Positions 1 to 6,149 of a stretch of 12,730 nucleotides of DNA are shown one piece after another (positions within the stretch are counted from its first letter, which is position 1; each line of letters begins with the position of its first letter). Source of the DNA: JAAYKS01 sp964479435 (GTDB lineage Bacteria > Bacillota > Clostridia > Saccharofermentanales > UBA5734). Position numbers and translations under genes: made by a program. The DNA lies in contig CAYZME010000058.1 in assembly GCA_964479435.1 (NCBI GenBank), positions 1-12,730 of the forward strand. The letters are read 5' to 3'. The notes beneath the pieces were generated by a model. The model searched no databases, was not told the origin of the DNA, and saw nothing but the letters and a program-made list of their open reading frames with translations.

Positions 1-2
1 TG

Positions 3-176
3 ACAGCTCCAGTTGAAAAATCATTTGTACCTATGTATCAATCGATGGTAAGTGGAATGTATTACATTGCAGATAAACATGTAATATCGGGATATGAGGA
101 ATCGGAGGATACGCAGTTATCTGGCATGGTGTTAGATAGATTTATATCTGAGATTAATGAAATAAGAAATAGTTAA
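3..176 (+). CDS. C-terminal fragment of an unrecognised AT-rich protein
   Basis: An open frame enters from the left edge and ends at TAA 174-176, giving the last 57 residues of a longer protein; the true start lies outside the window. The visible part is mixed charged and hydrophobic (for example VPMYQSMVSGMYYIADKHVI, then an acidic stretch YEESED and an ending SEINEIRNS). It shows no membrane segment, cysteine pair or motif I can assign to a family. Codon use is AT-rich (ATA, AGA, TTA, AAT), unlike every other gene here, and the 176 bases are about 34% G+C. The gene converges on fabD with about 77 bases between the two stop codons. The reading frame is the only evidence for coding. Function unknown; horizontal acquisition or a mobile or accessory origin is an inference from composition alone. 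Confidence 0.5.
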   Translation, partial: TAPVEKSFVPMYQSMVSGMYYIADKHVISGYEESEDTQLSGMVLDRFISEINEIRNS

Positions 177-193
177 CTGAAAAGCGATAAACA

Positions 194-204
194 GCACAGT
201 GTGC
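194..204. repeat. 11-base perfect palindrome GCACAGTGTGC
   Basis: GCACA-G-TGTGC is a perfect inverted repeat around one central base in the gap between the two convergent stop codons. As a hairpin it would have only a 4-bp stem, and no T-run follows on either strand, so it is a weak terminator candidate. It could equally be a small protein-binding site or chance. Confidence 0.25.
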
Positions 205-223
205 GACAGCAAACGGGCTTTCT

Positions 224-240
224 CGGCAAGTCACTTGCTG
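224..240 (-). terminator. Possible weak terminator hairpin after fabD
   Basis: CGGCAAG (224-230) and CTTGCTG (234-240) can pair as a 7-bp stem including one G-T wobble with a 3-base loop. It lies 14 bases past the fabD stop on the minus strand. There is no convincing U-tract after it in that direction, so a canonical Rho-independent terminator is not supported. It is listed because it is the best stem in the convergent gap. Confidence 0.25.
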
Positions 241-253
241 TGAGACGGTTACA

Positions 254-1159
254 TCATATTGCGACTTGCTCAACCCGTGTCCCGGGAAGAATTTTTCCTA
301 CCAATCCGGCCAATACCTGGCCGGGACCACATTCGATGTAGCGGTCTGCCCCGCAGTCATGGATGGCGACCACCTCTTCCACCCAATGAACCGGACGGGT
401 CATGTGGGCTTCGAGATATACGCCCAAAGACGCGCGATCCCCAATCTGCGCGGGGGTGAGCGGGGCGGCTGTCACGTTGGAAAATATCCTGTTTTTGGGT
501 GTTTGTACGGCAAGATCCCACGTGCCGACCTCCGCGCGCAAGGCCGCTGCCGCTTGCGACATGAAGGGGGTATGAAACGCGCCGGCCACGTCCAGGGGCA
601 CCACGCGGCGCGCGCCGGCGGTTTGTAAGCATTCACCCGCCGCTGTCATCGCCGATTTTCTGCCGGAGATCACGCTTTGCAACGGCGCGTTGTGGTTGGC
701 GAGCATCACCTGGTCAAGCAAATTGTTTTCACTCAACGTGGTTTGTATGGCCTGCGCTGACAAGCCCAGCACGGCGGACATGAATCCGGGGGTCGAGTCG
801 CATGCTTGTTGCATGAGGGCCGCGCGCGCGACCACCAGGCGCAGGGCATCGGCCAACGACAACACACCGGACGCGGCCAAAGCGGTATATTCACCCAGGG
901 AAAAACCGGCAAATAAAGCGGATTTCGGTTGTCCATACCGCGCGCAATGCAGCGCCCAGGCGGCCAGCGAAACAGCGAATATTGCGGGTTGAGCGTACGC
1001 TGTCTGACGCAATTGCGCGGCAGGGAGGCTGGCGGGGCGGTAGCCGAGCAAGTCGGAGACTTCCTCCAGAATGCGGGCCGCAGCGCCGCCGGCAGCTTGT
1101 AATTCCGCTCCCATTTCGGGGTGCTGGGCGCCCTGCCCGGCAAATAGATAGGCAACCAT
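254..1159 (-). CDS. fabD: Malonyl-CoA:ACP transacylase
   Basis: FabD transfers the malonyl group from CoA to acyl carrier protein, making the extender substrate for FabH and FabF in the cytoplasm. The 301-residue length is normal. Family landmarks are in order: GQGAQ at residues 8-12; the nucleophile elbow GFSLGE at 85-90 with catalytic Ser87; Arg112 in VVARAALM, matching the malonate-binding arginine; NHNAP at 155-159; and the catalytic-His segment GAFHTPFM with His196. The residue before Ser87 is Phe, where E. coli FabD has His. The ATG at 1157-1159 follows a strong GGAGG with a good gap, so the start is secure. The gene lies on the opposite strand to the rest of the fab cluster and is divergent from fabH, whereas in related Gram-positive clusters it usually sits inside the operon after fabK. 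Its promoter must lie in 1160-1279. Confidence 0.95.
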   Translation of the reverse strand: MVAYLFAGQGAQHPEMGAELQAAGGAAARILEEVSDLLGYRPASLPAAQLRQTAYAQPAIFAVSLAAWALHCARYGQPKSALFAGFSLGEYTALAASGVLSLADALRLVVARAALMQQACDSTPGFMSAVLGLSAQAIQTTLSENNLLDQVMLANHNAPLQSVISGRKSAMTAAGECLQTAGARRVVPLDVAGAFHTPFMSQAAAALRAEVGTWDLAVQTPKNRIFSNVTAAPLTPAQIGDRASLGVYLEAHMTRPVHWVEEVVAIHDCGADRYIECGPGQVLAGLVGKILPGTRVEQVAI

Positions 1160-1187
1160 AAGGATCCTCCACGTTTTCCCCCTGATC

Positions 1188-1216
1188 TTGACGTACGTCC
1201 AGGCAGGGGATATGAT
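1188..1216 (+). promoter_or_regulatory. Sigma-A-type promoter for the fabH operon
   Basis: TTGACG at 1188-1193 and TATGAT at 1211-1216 match the -35 and -10 consensus (5/6 each) with the optimal 17-nt spacer. Transcription would start near 1223, leaving a leader of about 57 nt before the fabH TTG at 1280. No other promoter this good lies upstream of the fab-acc operon, and no long gap occurs inside it, so this is the probable main promoter for fabH through accDA. Confidence 0.7.
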
Positions 1217-1226
1217 GAAAATATTC

Positions 1227-1255
1227 TTTGCCTATCAAACTAATTGAAAGTCAAA
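1227..1255. promoter_or_regulatory. Tandem FabT-like operator candidates between fabD and fabH
   Basis: Two palindromic elements sit just downstream of the predicted start point: TTTGCCTATCAAA at 1227-1239 and ATTGAAAGTCAAA at 1243-1255, with centres 16 bases apart. On the minus strand the first reads AGTTTGATAGGCAAAG. FabT, a MarR-family repressor of Gram-positive fatty acid genes, is known to bind AT-rich palindromes with TTTGA and TCAAA half-sites, and both elements approximate that. A repressor here would block fabH transcription and, because the region is divergent, could also cover a fabD promoter. The spacing and position are seen; the identity of the regulator is inferred, and no fabT gene lies in the window. 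Confidence 0.4.
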
Positions 1256-1267
1256 ATAAAAGCAAGC

Positions 1268-1273
1268 GGGAGG
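1268..1273 (+). promoter_or_regulatory. fabH ribosome binding site (decides a TTG start)
   Basis: GGGAGG ends 6 bases before TTG 1280-1282. The earlier in-frame TTG at 1244 has no Shine-Dalgarno sequence, and there is no in-frame ATG before the conserved FabH core, so this site fixes the start at 1280. Confidence 0.75.
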
Positions 1274-1279
1274 CGTAGA

Positions 1280-2308
1280 TTGGAAATACAGGTTTTAGGT
1301 GTCGGCGATTATCTGCCACCTCTGCAGGTAGAGAACCAGGCGTTCACGGAATGGGTCGAAACTTCAGACGCCTGGATCACCTCACGCACTGGCATCCGTG
1401 TCCGCCATTTGGCCTGCGGCGAGTCGGTGTGGTCGATGGGGGCATCCGCCGCGCGAAAAGCACTCCAAAGCGCGGGAATCCCAGCGGCGGAGATCGACGT
1501 CATTCTCGTTTCGACGGTCACGCCGGATTACCATACCCCGTCTGTTTCCTGCATTTTGCAAGACGAGCTGGGGGCACAGCGCGCGGTTTGTCTGGATATC
1601 AACGCGGCCTGTTCAGGCTTTGTCTACGCGTATGATCTGGCCGCCCGCTATTTGTGCGACGAAAAAGTACGGCATGTACTGGTTGTTTGCGCGGAACGGC
1701 TGTCGGGCATTACGGATTATAGTGATCGCTCGACCTGTGTCCTGTTTGGCGATGGCGCCGGAGCGGCGCTGATCGGTCGCAAGCCGGGCGCACAGGCACT
1801 GGCCGGACTGCATGGGCGGGTCGCGAAGCTGTCGGTATTGGGCGCGGAAGGCGCACTGGGCCACCACATCGTCAGTCGCGCCGAATATCGCACACATCCT
1901 TTCCAGGCGGGCGGCAACGAAATACCGGCCCGCTTTGCTCAGGAAAACGGACTTTTTATTCGCATGGGCGGCCAGGATGTATACCGCTTTGCTGTGCGTG
2001 TGCTGGTGGACGCGGTGGAGCGTGTGCTGGAACAAAATCAGCTGACGATGGAGCAAATCGACTGGGTGGTACCGCATCAGGCCAATGACCGCATCCTCGA
2101 AGCGGCGTCCAAACGGCTGGGCATGGAACCGGGACGTATGGTTTCCATCATCGCCGATATCGGCAACACCTCTTCGGCTTCCATCCCGCTTTGTTTGGCG
2201 CGCATGGCTGCTGACGGCCGTTTGCGGCGCGGACAAAAGGTCGTCGTGTGCGGCTTTGGCGGCGGATTGACATATGGGGCCGCGCTTCTGGAATATGGAT
2301 CATTTTAA
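1280..2308 (+). CDS. fabH: 3-oxoacyl-ACP synthase III (initiating condensing enzyme)
   Basis: FabH condenses an acyl-CoA primer (acetyl or branched-chain) with malonyl-ACP and releases CO2, starting each fatty acid chain. From the TTG start the product is 342 residues, slightly longer than the usual 310-335. The triad is complete: Cys111 in INAACSGF, His266 in VPHQAN and Asn296 in IGNTSSAS. The N-terminus LGVGDYLPP, the DAWITSRTGIR segment at 30-40, and the C-terminal GFGGGLTYGA are all typical. Residues 180-228 contain a longer, less familiar loop before MGGQDVYRFAV. It heads the operon behind a good promoter and operator-like palindromes. fabK begins 14 bases after its TAA, the place where related clusters often carry acpP; no ACP gene is present there. 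Primer specificity cannot be read from the sequence. Confidence 0.95.
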   Translation: MEIQVLGVGDYLPPLQVENQAFTEWVETSDAWITSRTGIRVRHLACGESVWSMGASAARKALQSAGIPAAEIDVILVSTVTPDYHTPSVSCILQDELGAQRAVCLDINAACSGFVYAYDLAARYLCDEKVRHVLVVCAERLSGITDYSDRSTCVLFGDGAGAALIGRKPGAQALAGLHGRVAKLSVLGAEGALGHHIVSRAEYRTHPFQAGGNEIPARFAQENGLFIRMGGQDVYRFAVRVLVDAVERVLEQNQLTMEQIDWVVPHQANDRILEAASKRLGMEPGRMVSIIADIGNTSSASIPLCLARMAADGRLRRGQKVVVCGFGGGLTYGAALLEYGSF

Positions 2309-2321
2309 TAAGGAGACCTGT

Positions 2322-3266
2322 ATGGATAACAGATTGACTCAGTTGCTGCACATCGAGTACCCGCTGATCCAGGGCGGGATGGCATGGGTGGCGGACTGCC
2401 ATCTGGCAGCGGCGGTTGCCAACGCCGGCGGCCTGGGGCTGATTGCCGGCGGATCGATGCCGGGGGACTTGTTACGAGAACAAATCCGGCGCACGCGGGA
2501 TCTGACCGAGCGGACGTTTGGCGTCAACATCATGTTGATGAGCCCGTTCGCCGAGGAGTTGGCCCGGGTGGTCGTCGAGGAACAAGTGTCGGTTGTGACA
2601 ACCGGCGCGGGATCGCCGGGAAAATATATGCAGAGTTGGAAGGCGGCTGGCATCCGCGTGATTCCTGTGGTGGCCTCGGTAGCTTATGCCAAGCGGATGG
2701 AAGCGATCGGCGCGGACGCGGTGGTCGCCGAAGGCACGGAAGCGGGCGGTCATATCGGCGAGACGACGACGATGGTGCTGGTGCCGCAAATTGTCGACGC
2801 TGTCTCCGTCCCGGTTGTCGCGGCCGGCGGGATCGCGGACGGGAGGGGCGTGGCGGCCGCGTATATGCTGGGCGCCGAAGGCGTGCAATTGGGGACACGT
2901 TTTCTCGCCTGTTCCGAATGTGCGATTCATGAAAACTATAAGCAACTGGTTGTAAAGGCGCGGGACATCGACACCCGGGTCACCGGCCGCAGCGGCGGAC
3001 ACCCGGTGCGCGCCTTGAAGACGCGATTGACACGCACCTTGCAAGAGATGGAAAGCCAGGGGGCGACTTTTGAGGAGATCGAGGCGGCGACCGTCGGATC
3101 GCTGCGAAAAGCCGTCCAGGAGGGAGATCTGTGCGCGGGAACCTTTATGGCTGGGCAGTCGGCCGGCCTGATCCGCGAGGTACAGTCTGCCCAAGAGATC
3201 GTACAGGGGTTGTTTGCCGAGGCCGCCCGCGTACTCGACACCGTGTATGCGAGGGTGGCCCGATGA
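2322..3266 (+). CDS. fabK: Enoyl-ACP reductase II, FMN-dependent
   Basis: FabK is the flavoprotein enoyl-ACP reductase that performs the last reduction of each elongation cycle with NAD(P)H. It is unrelated to FabI and is the form known to be insensitive to triclosan. The 314 residues fold as a TIM barrel of the nitronate monooxygenase/FabK family. Visible motifs are YPLIQGGMAWVA near the N-terminus, NAGGLGLIAGG at 34-44, VVTTGAGSPG at 91-100, EGTEAGGHIG at 137-146 with catalytic His144 (same number as in the S. pneumoniae enzyme), and the FMN phosphate loops VVAAGGIADG at 165-174 and GVQLGTRFLA at 187-196. The start at ATG 2322 is set by AAGGAG 6 bases upstream; an earlier in-frame start at 2274 would overlap fabH and lacks family support. 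Its TGA overlaps the fabG ATG (ATGA). Confidence 0.95.
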   Translation: MDNRLTQLLHIEYPLIQGGMAWVADCHLAAAVANAGGLGLIAGGSMPGDLLREQIRRTRDLTERTFGVNIMLMSPFAEELARVVVEEQVSVVTTGAGSPGKYMQSWKAAGIRVIPVVASVAYAKRMEAIGADAVVAEGTEAGGHIGETTTMVLVPQIVDAVSVPVVAAGGIADGRGVAAAYMLGAEGVQLGTRFLACSECAIHENYKQLVVKARDIDTRVTGRSGGHPVRALKTRLTRTLQEMESQGATFEEIEAATVGSLRKAVQEGDLCAGTFMAGQSAGLIREVQSAQEIVQGLFAEAARVLDTVYARVAR

Positions 3267-3991
3267 TCGCGCTGGTGACCGGGGGCTCACGCGGCATTGG
3301 CGCCGCGATCGTGCGCAAGTTGGCCGCTGATGGACTGGATGTCGCGGGGGTCTATCGGACGGGTCGCGAGGAGGCCGAGGCTTTGGCAACGGAGCTGCGA
3401 GACGGTGCCGGACGGGTGTTCATGTACCAGGCCGACCTGGCCAACCGCGAAGAGGCCGTTGCCGTGGCTGCACGTATTCGCGCGGAAAGAGGCCCGGTCG
3501 GTGTGTTGGTCAACAATGCGGGGATCACCCTCGACGGGCTGGCCATCCGCATGGCGGACGAACAATTCACACGCGTCCTGGATATCAATTTGACCAGCGC
3601 ATTTTTGCTCTGCCGCGCGGTCCTGCCCGACATGCTCAAAGCGCGAACCGGGCGGATTGTCAATCTCTCGTCCGTCAACGGGCTATATGGCAGTGCGGGG
3701 CAAGTGAATTATGCCGCGTCCAAAGCGGGTCTGGTCGGGTTGACCAAATCCCTGGCCAAAGAAGTCGGCAGCCGCAACATTACGGTCAACGCGGTCGCGC
3801 CGGGATGGATCCAAACCGATATGACGAACGCGCTGCCCGAAGCGGTCTGGCAGGCGGCACGTGAGCGCATCCCTTTGCGGCGGGCCGGTCGGCCGGAAGA
3901 AGTGGCGGCGGTGGTCGCCTTTTTATGCGGTGCCGACGCTTCCTATATCACAGGGCAGGTGATCGAAGTCTCAGGAGGATTGGTGCCATGA
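3263..3991 (+). CDS. fabG: 3-oxoacyl-ACP reductase
   Basis: FabG is the NADPH-dependent short-chain dehydrogenase that reduces 3-ketoacyl-ACP to 3-hydroxyacyl-ACP. The 242-residue length is standard. The cofactor motif TGGSRGIG is at residues 6-13, NNAG at 84-87, the active-site Asn109 in LDINLTSAF, catalytic Ser137 in NLSSVNG, and the Tyr150-x3-Lys154 pair in NYAASKAG. The Arg10 and Arg32 region fits NADPH preference, by family analogy. The ATG at 3263 overlaps the fabK stop as ATGA, so translation is probably coupled. The frame stays open far upstream inside fabK, but that extension has no FabG homology and is rejected. It ends in a second ATGA overlap, with fabF. Confidence 0.95.
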   Translation: MIALVTGGSRGIGAAIVRKLAADGLDVAGVYRTGREEAEALATELRDGAGRVFMYQADLANREEAVAVAARIRAERGPVGVLVNNAGITLDGLAIRMADEQFTRVLDINLTSAFLLCRAVLPDMLKARTGRIVNLSSVNGLYGSAGQVNYAASKAGLVGLTKSLAKEVGSRNITVNAVAPGWIQTDMTNALPEAVWQAARERIPLRRAGRPEEVAAVVAFLCGADASYITGQVIEVSGGLVP

Positions 3992-5229
3992 GTGGGCGGC
4001 AAAGAGTCGTGATTACGGGGATGGGCGCGGTGACGCCGCTGGGCATGAGTGTTCCCGAGCTGTGGGCCGCGGTGCTCGCGGGGCGGGTGGGCATCACGCC
4101 GATCGATACCTTTGATACGTCGCGCCACAAAGTGCGTCTGGCCGCACAAGTGCGGGATTTTGACCCGTACGCGCACATGGATCGCAAAGAGGCGCGCCGG
4201 ATGGACCGGTTCTGCCAGTTTGCGGTGGTCTCGGCAACGGAAGCAGTCACCCAGAGTGGCCTGCGGTTGGATCAAGAGAACCCCTACCGGATCGGCTGCC
4301 TGTACGGAACCGGGATCGGCGGTCTGTGGACGATTGAGGAGCAGTTCCGGGTGCTGTACCAACAGGGGCCTGAGCGCATTTCGCCGCTGTTTGTGCCGAT
4401 GATGATCGGCAATATGGCTGCCGGCATGCTGGCGATGCAATACGGGGCCAAGGGTCTGAGCGCGAGCGTAAGCACCGCCTGCGCGTCGGGAACGACCGCG
4501 ATCGGCGAAGCCTACCATGCAATTAAGTCCGGACGTATTGACGTGTGTATATGCGGCGGTTCTGAGGCTTCTATCACGCCGATTGCCATTGCCGGCTTTG
4601 CCAATATGAAAGCTTTGCACACCGGTGACGACCCTGTGTGCGCGTCGATCCCGTTCGACGCGCGGCGGTCGGGCTTCGTCATGGGCGAAGGCGCCGGCAC
4701 CCTGGTGCTGGAGTCGTCTGAGCACGCGCAAGGGCGGGGCGCGAAGGTCCTGGGAGAAATCGCCGGCTACGGGGCCACTTCGGATGCCTACCATATAACC
4801 AGCCCCGACCCATCGGGGGCGGCCGCTGCCGAAGCCATGGCGATGGCCATGGCCGACGCGGGTTTGGCGGCGACGGACATCGGCTATATCAACGCGCATG
4901 GGACCGGCACGGAGCTCAACGACCCGTACGAAACCAAAGCGATCCGCAATTGTTTCGGCGCGCACGCGGACCAACTTGCCGTCAGCTCAACCAAAAGCAT
5001 GACCGGTCACTTGTTGGGCGCGGCCGGCGCGGTCGAAGCCATCCTGACCGCGCTGTCGCTGAGCGAAGGGATCCTGCCGCAAACGGCCGGATACCGACAA
5101 CCCGATCCGGATTGTGACCTGGATTATGTCACCGAGGGGCCGCGACCCGTATCCATGGAAGCGGCGCTCAGCAATTCGCTGGGATTTGGCGGCCACAACG
5201 GCACACTGTGCTTGCGACGGATCCAATGA
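3988..5229 (+). CDS. fabF: 3-oxoacyl-ACP synthase II (elongation)
   Basis: FabF condenses malonyl-ACP with a growing acyl-ACP. The 413-residue protein has the thiolase fold and full Cys-His-His plus Lys set: Cys165 in VSTACASGTT, His304 in NAHGTGTELND, Lys336 in STKSMTGH and His341. The N-terminal RVVITGMGAVTPLG and C-terminal SNSLGFGGHNGTL are diagnostic and separate it from FabH. ATG 3988 overlaps the fabG stop (ATGA), and AGGAGG at 3973-3978, inside the end of fabG, lies 9 bases upstream. The longer frame starting at 3925 only repeats fabG sequence in another frame and is not used. accB follows after 15 bases. It appears intact. Confidence 0.96.
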   Translation: MSGRQRVVITGMGAVTPLGMSVPELWAAVLAGRVGITPIDTFDTSRHKVRLAAQVRDFDPYAHMDRKEARRMDRFCQFAVVSATEAVTQSGLRLDQENPYRIGCLYGTGIGGLWTIEEQFRVLYQQGPERISPLFVPMMIGNMAAGMLAMQYGAKGLSASVSTACASGTTAIGEAYHAIKSGRIDVCICGGSEASITPIAIAGFANMKALHTGDDPVCASIPFDARRSGFVMGEGAGTLVLESSEHAQGRGAKVLGEIAGYGATSDAYHITSPDPSGAAAAEAMAMAMADAGLAATDIGYINAHGTGTELNDPYETKAIRNCFGAHADQLAVSSTKSMTGHLLGAAGAVEAILTALSLSEGILPQTAGYRQPDPDCDLDYVTEGPRPVSMEAALSNSLGFGGHNGTLCLRRIQ

Positions 5230-5244
5230 CAGGGGGAATCGGCC

Positions 5245-5700
5245 ATGCAACTAGAGGAAATTAAAACCCTGATGAGCCAAATGCGGGCGCACAACATCGC
5301 CACGCTGGAGTGGGAGCAAGAGGGCATGCGCTTGCGGTTGGTCCAACAGCCGGCCGCGATGTCGCCTGCCCCTGCCACCAAGGCTCCGCTACCGGCACCC
5401 GCTGATGAGAGGGAGGGGGCCGTCGGCGAAGACAGCCAACTGGTGGAAATCCGTTCGCCGGTGGTAGGCATCTATTACGCGGCCCCGTCGCCGGACAGCG
5501 CGCCTTTTGTCGAGATCGGCTCGGTTGTGGAGGCGGGAAAACCGCTGTGTATCGTCGAAGCGATGAAGCTGCTCAACGAAGTGACCGCCCCGTGCGCCGG
5601 GACCATCGTTGAGATCGGGGGAGAAAACGGCGCCAGTGTCGAGTATGGCCAGGTTCTTTTCCGTCTCCGTCCCGCCGACGAGCGGAATCATGACTACTAG
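5245..5700 (+). CDS. accB: Biotin carboxyl carrier protein of acetyl-CoA carboxylase
   Basis: AccB carries the biotin that is carboxylated by AccC and then gives its CO2 to acetyl-CoA at the AccD/AccA transferase. The 151 residues show the usual three parts: an N-terminal acidic/helical segment (1-33) ending in GMRLRLVQ, a Pro/Ala linker (about 34-60), and a C-terminal biotinyl domain (about 66-142). The biotin attachment motif is EAMKL with Lys108 as acceptor, preceded by GSVVEAGKPLCIV and followed by NEVTAPCAGTI. The ATG at 5245 follows AGGGGGAA at a suitable distance. It lies between fabF and fabZ, the usual order in Gram-positive clusters. The insertion loop in the E. coli AccB biotinyl domain does not seem to be present here; that is a reading by eye. 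A dedicated biotin ligase is not in the window. Confidence 0.95.
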   Translation: MQLEEIKTLMSQMRAHNIATLEWEQEGMRLRLVQQPAAMSPAPATKAPLPAPADEREGAVGEDSQLVEIRSPVVGIYYAAPSPDSAPFVEIGSVVEAGKPLCIVEAMKLLNEVTAPCAGTIVEIGGENGASVEYGQVLFRLRPADERNHDY

Positions 5701-5715
5701 AAGCGAGGAAAGACG

Positions 5716-6141
5716 ATGAGGCAGATGGATCAAAAAGCCATTGAGCAGATCATTCCGCACCGTGAGCCCTTTCTGCTCCTGGATGAAATCGTGGAAGCGC
5801 GCGAGCGCGACATTCACGCCCGTAAAAGGCTCACGGGCGCGGAGGATTTTTTCCGCGGTCATTTCCCGGGCCACCCGGTCATGCCGGGCGTGCTGATCAT
5901 CGAAGCGCTGGCCCAGGCCGGCGCGGTGCTGGCTTTGAGCAAAGAAGCTTTCTGCGGCCGCATCGCCTATTTTGGCGGCATGGACAAAGTCCGGTTCAAG
6001 CGCAAAGTGATGCCCGGTGACACGCTGGATTTGCATGTGGAAATCACCGCCATCCGCGGCAAAGTGGGCTTCGGCAAAGGCAGAGCGCTGGTCGGGGATC
6101 AGGTGGCCGCGACGGCCGATCTGATTTTCGCGATCGATTGA
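5716..6141 (+). CDS. fabZ: 3-hydroxyacyl-ACP dehydratase
   Basis: FabZ dehydrates 3-hydroxyacyl-ACP to trans-2-enoyl-ACP, the substrate for FabK. The 141-residue hot-dog fold protein has the signature GHFPGHPVMPGVL with catalytic His49 and, 14 residues later, Glu63 in IIEALAQ; E. coli FabZ has the same His-Glu spacing. The early IIPHREPFLLLDEI segment is also typical. ATG 5716 follows GAGG at 5705-5708, which fixes the start; the next Met (codon 4) has no better site. Its TGA at 6139-6141 lies within the ribosome binding site of accC, so the two are probably co-translated. There is no FabA/FabN or FabM homologue here, so how unsaturated fatty acids are made is not answered by this window. Confidence 0.95.
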   Translation: MRQMDQKAIEQIIPHREPFLLLDEIVEARERDIHARKRLTGAEDFFRGHFPGHPVMPGVLIIEALAQAGAVLALSKEAFCGRIAYFGGMDKVRFKRKVMPGDTLDLHVEITAIRGKVGFGKGRALVGDQVAATADLIFAID

Positions 6142-6144
6142 GGA
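6140..6144 (+). promoter_or_regulatory. accC ribosome binding site overlapping the fabZ stop
   Basis: GAGGA at 6140-6144 includes the last bases of the fabZ TGA and is 5-6 bases from ATG 6150. The adjacent ATG at 6147 is too close to it, and TTG 6138 lies before it, so 6150 is the preferred accC start. Confidence 0.6.
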
Positions 6145-6149
6145 AAATG

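Noticed and set aside
1210..1238. Minus-strand promoter TTGATA-N17-TCATAT for fabD
   Set aside because: The -10 matches only 3 of 6 consensus bases, so I do not list it as a feature, although fabD must have a promoter in 1160-1279.
1227..1255. FapR operator
   Set aside because: FapR sites are built on TTAGTAC/GTACTAA-type half-sites, which are not present; the half-sites here fit the FabT type better.
2472..3389. Minus-strand open frame of 305 codons opposite fabK/fabG
   Set aside because: Arg/Pro/His-rich shadow of real genes on the other strand; no recognisable domain.
3943..4974. Minus-strand open frame of 343 codons opposite fabF
   Set aside because: Same reason: composition is that of a complement of GC-rich coding sequence, and fabF is complete on the + strand.
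5245..5700. Oxaloacetate or methylmalonyl-CoA decarboxylase biotin subunit instead of AccB
   Set aside because: The biotinyl domain alone would not decide, but the AccB-type N-terminal segment and position between fabF and fabZ with accC and accDA following support AccB.
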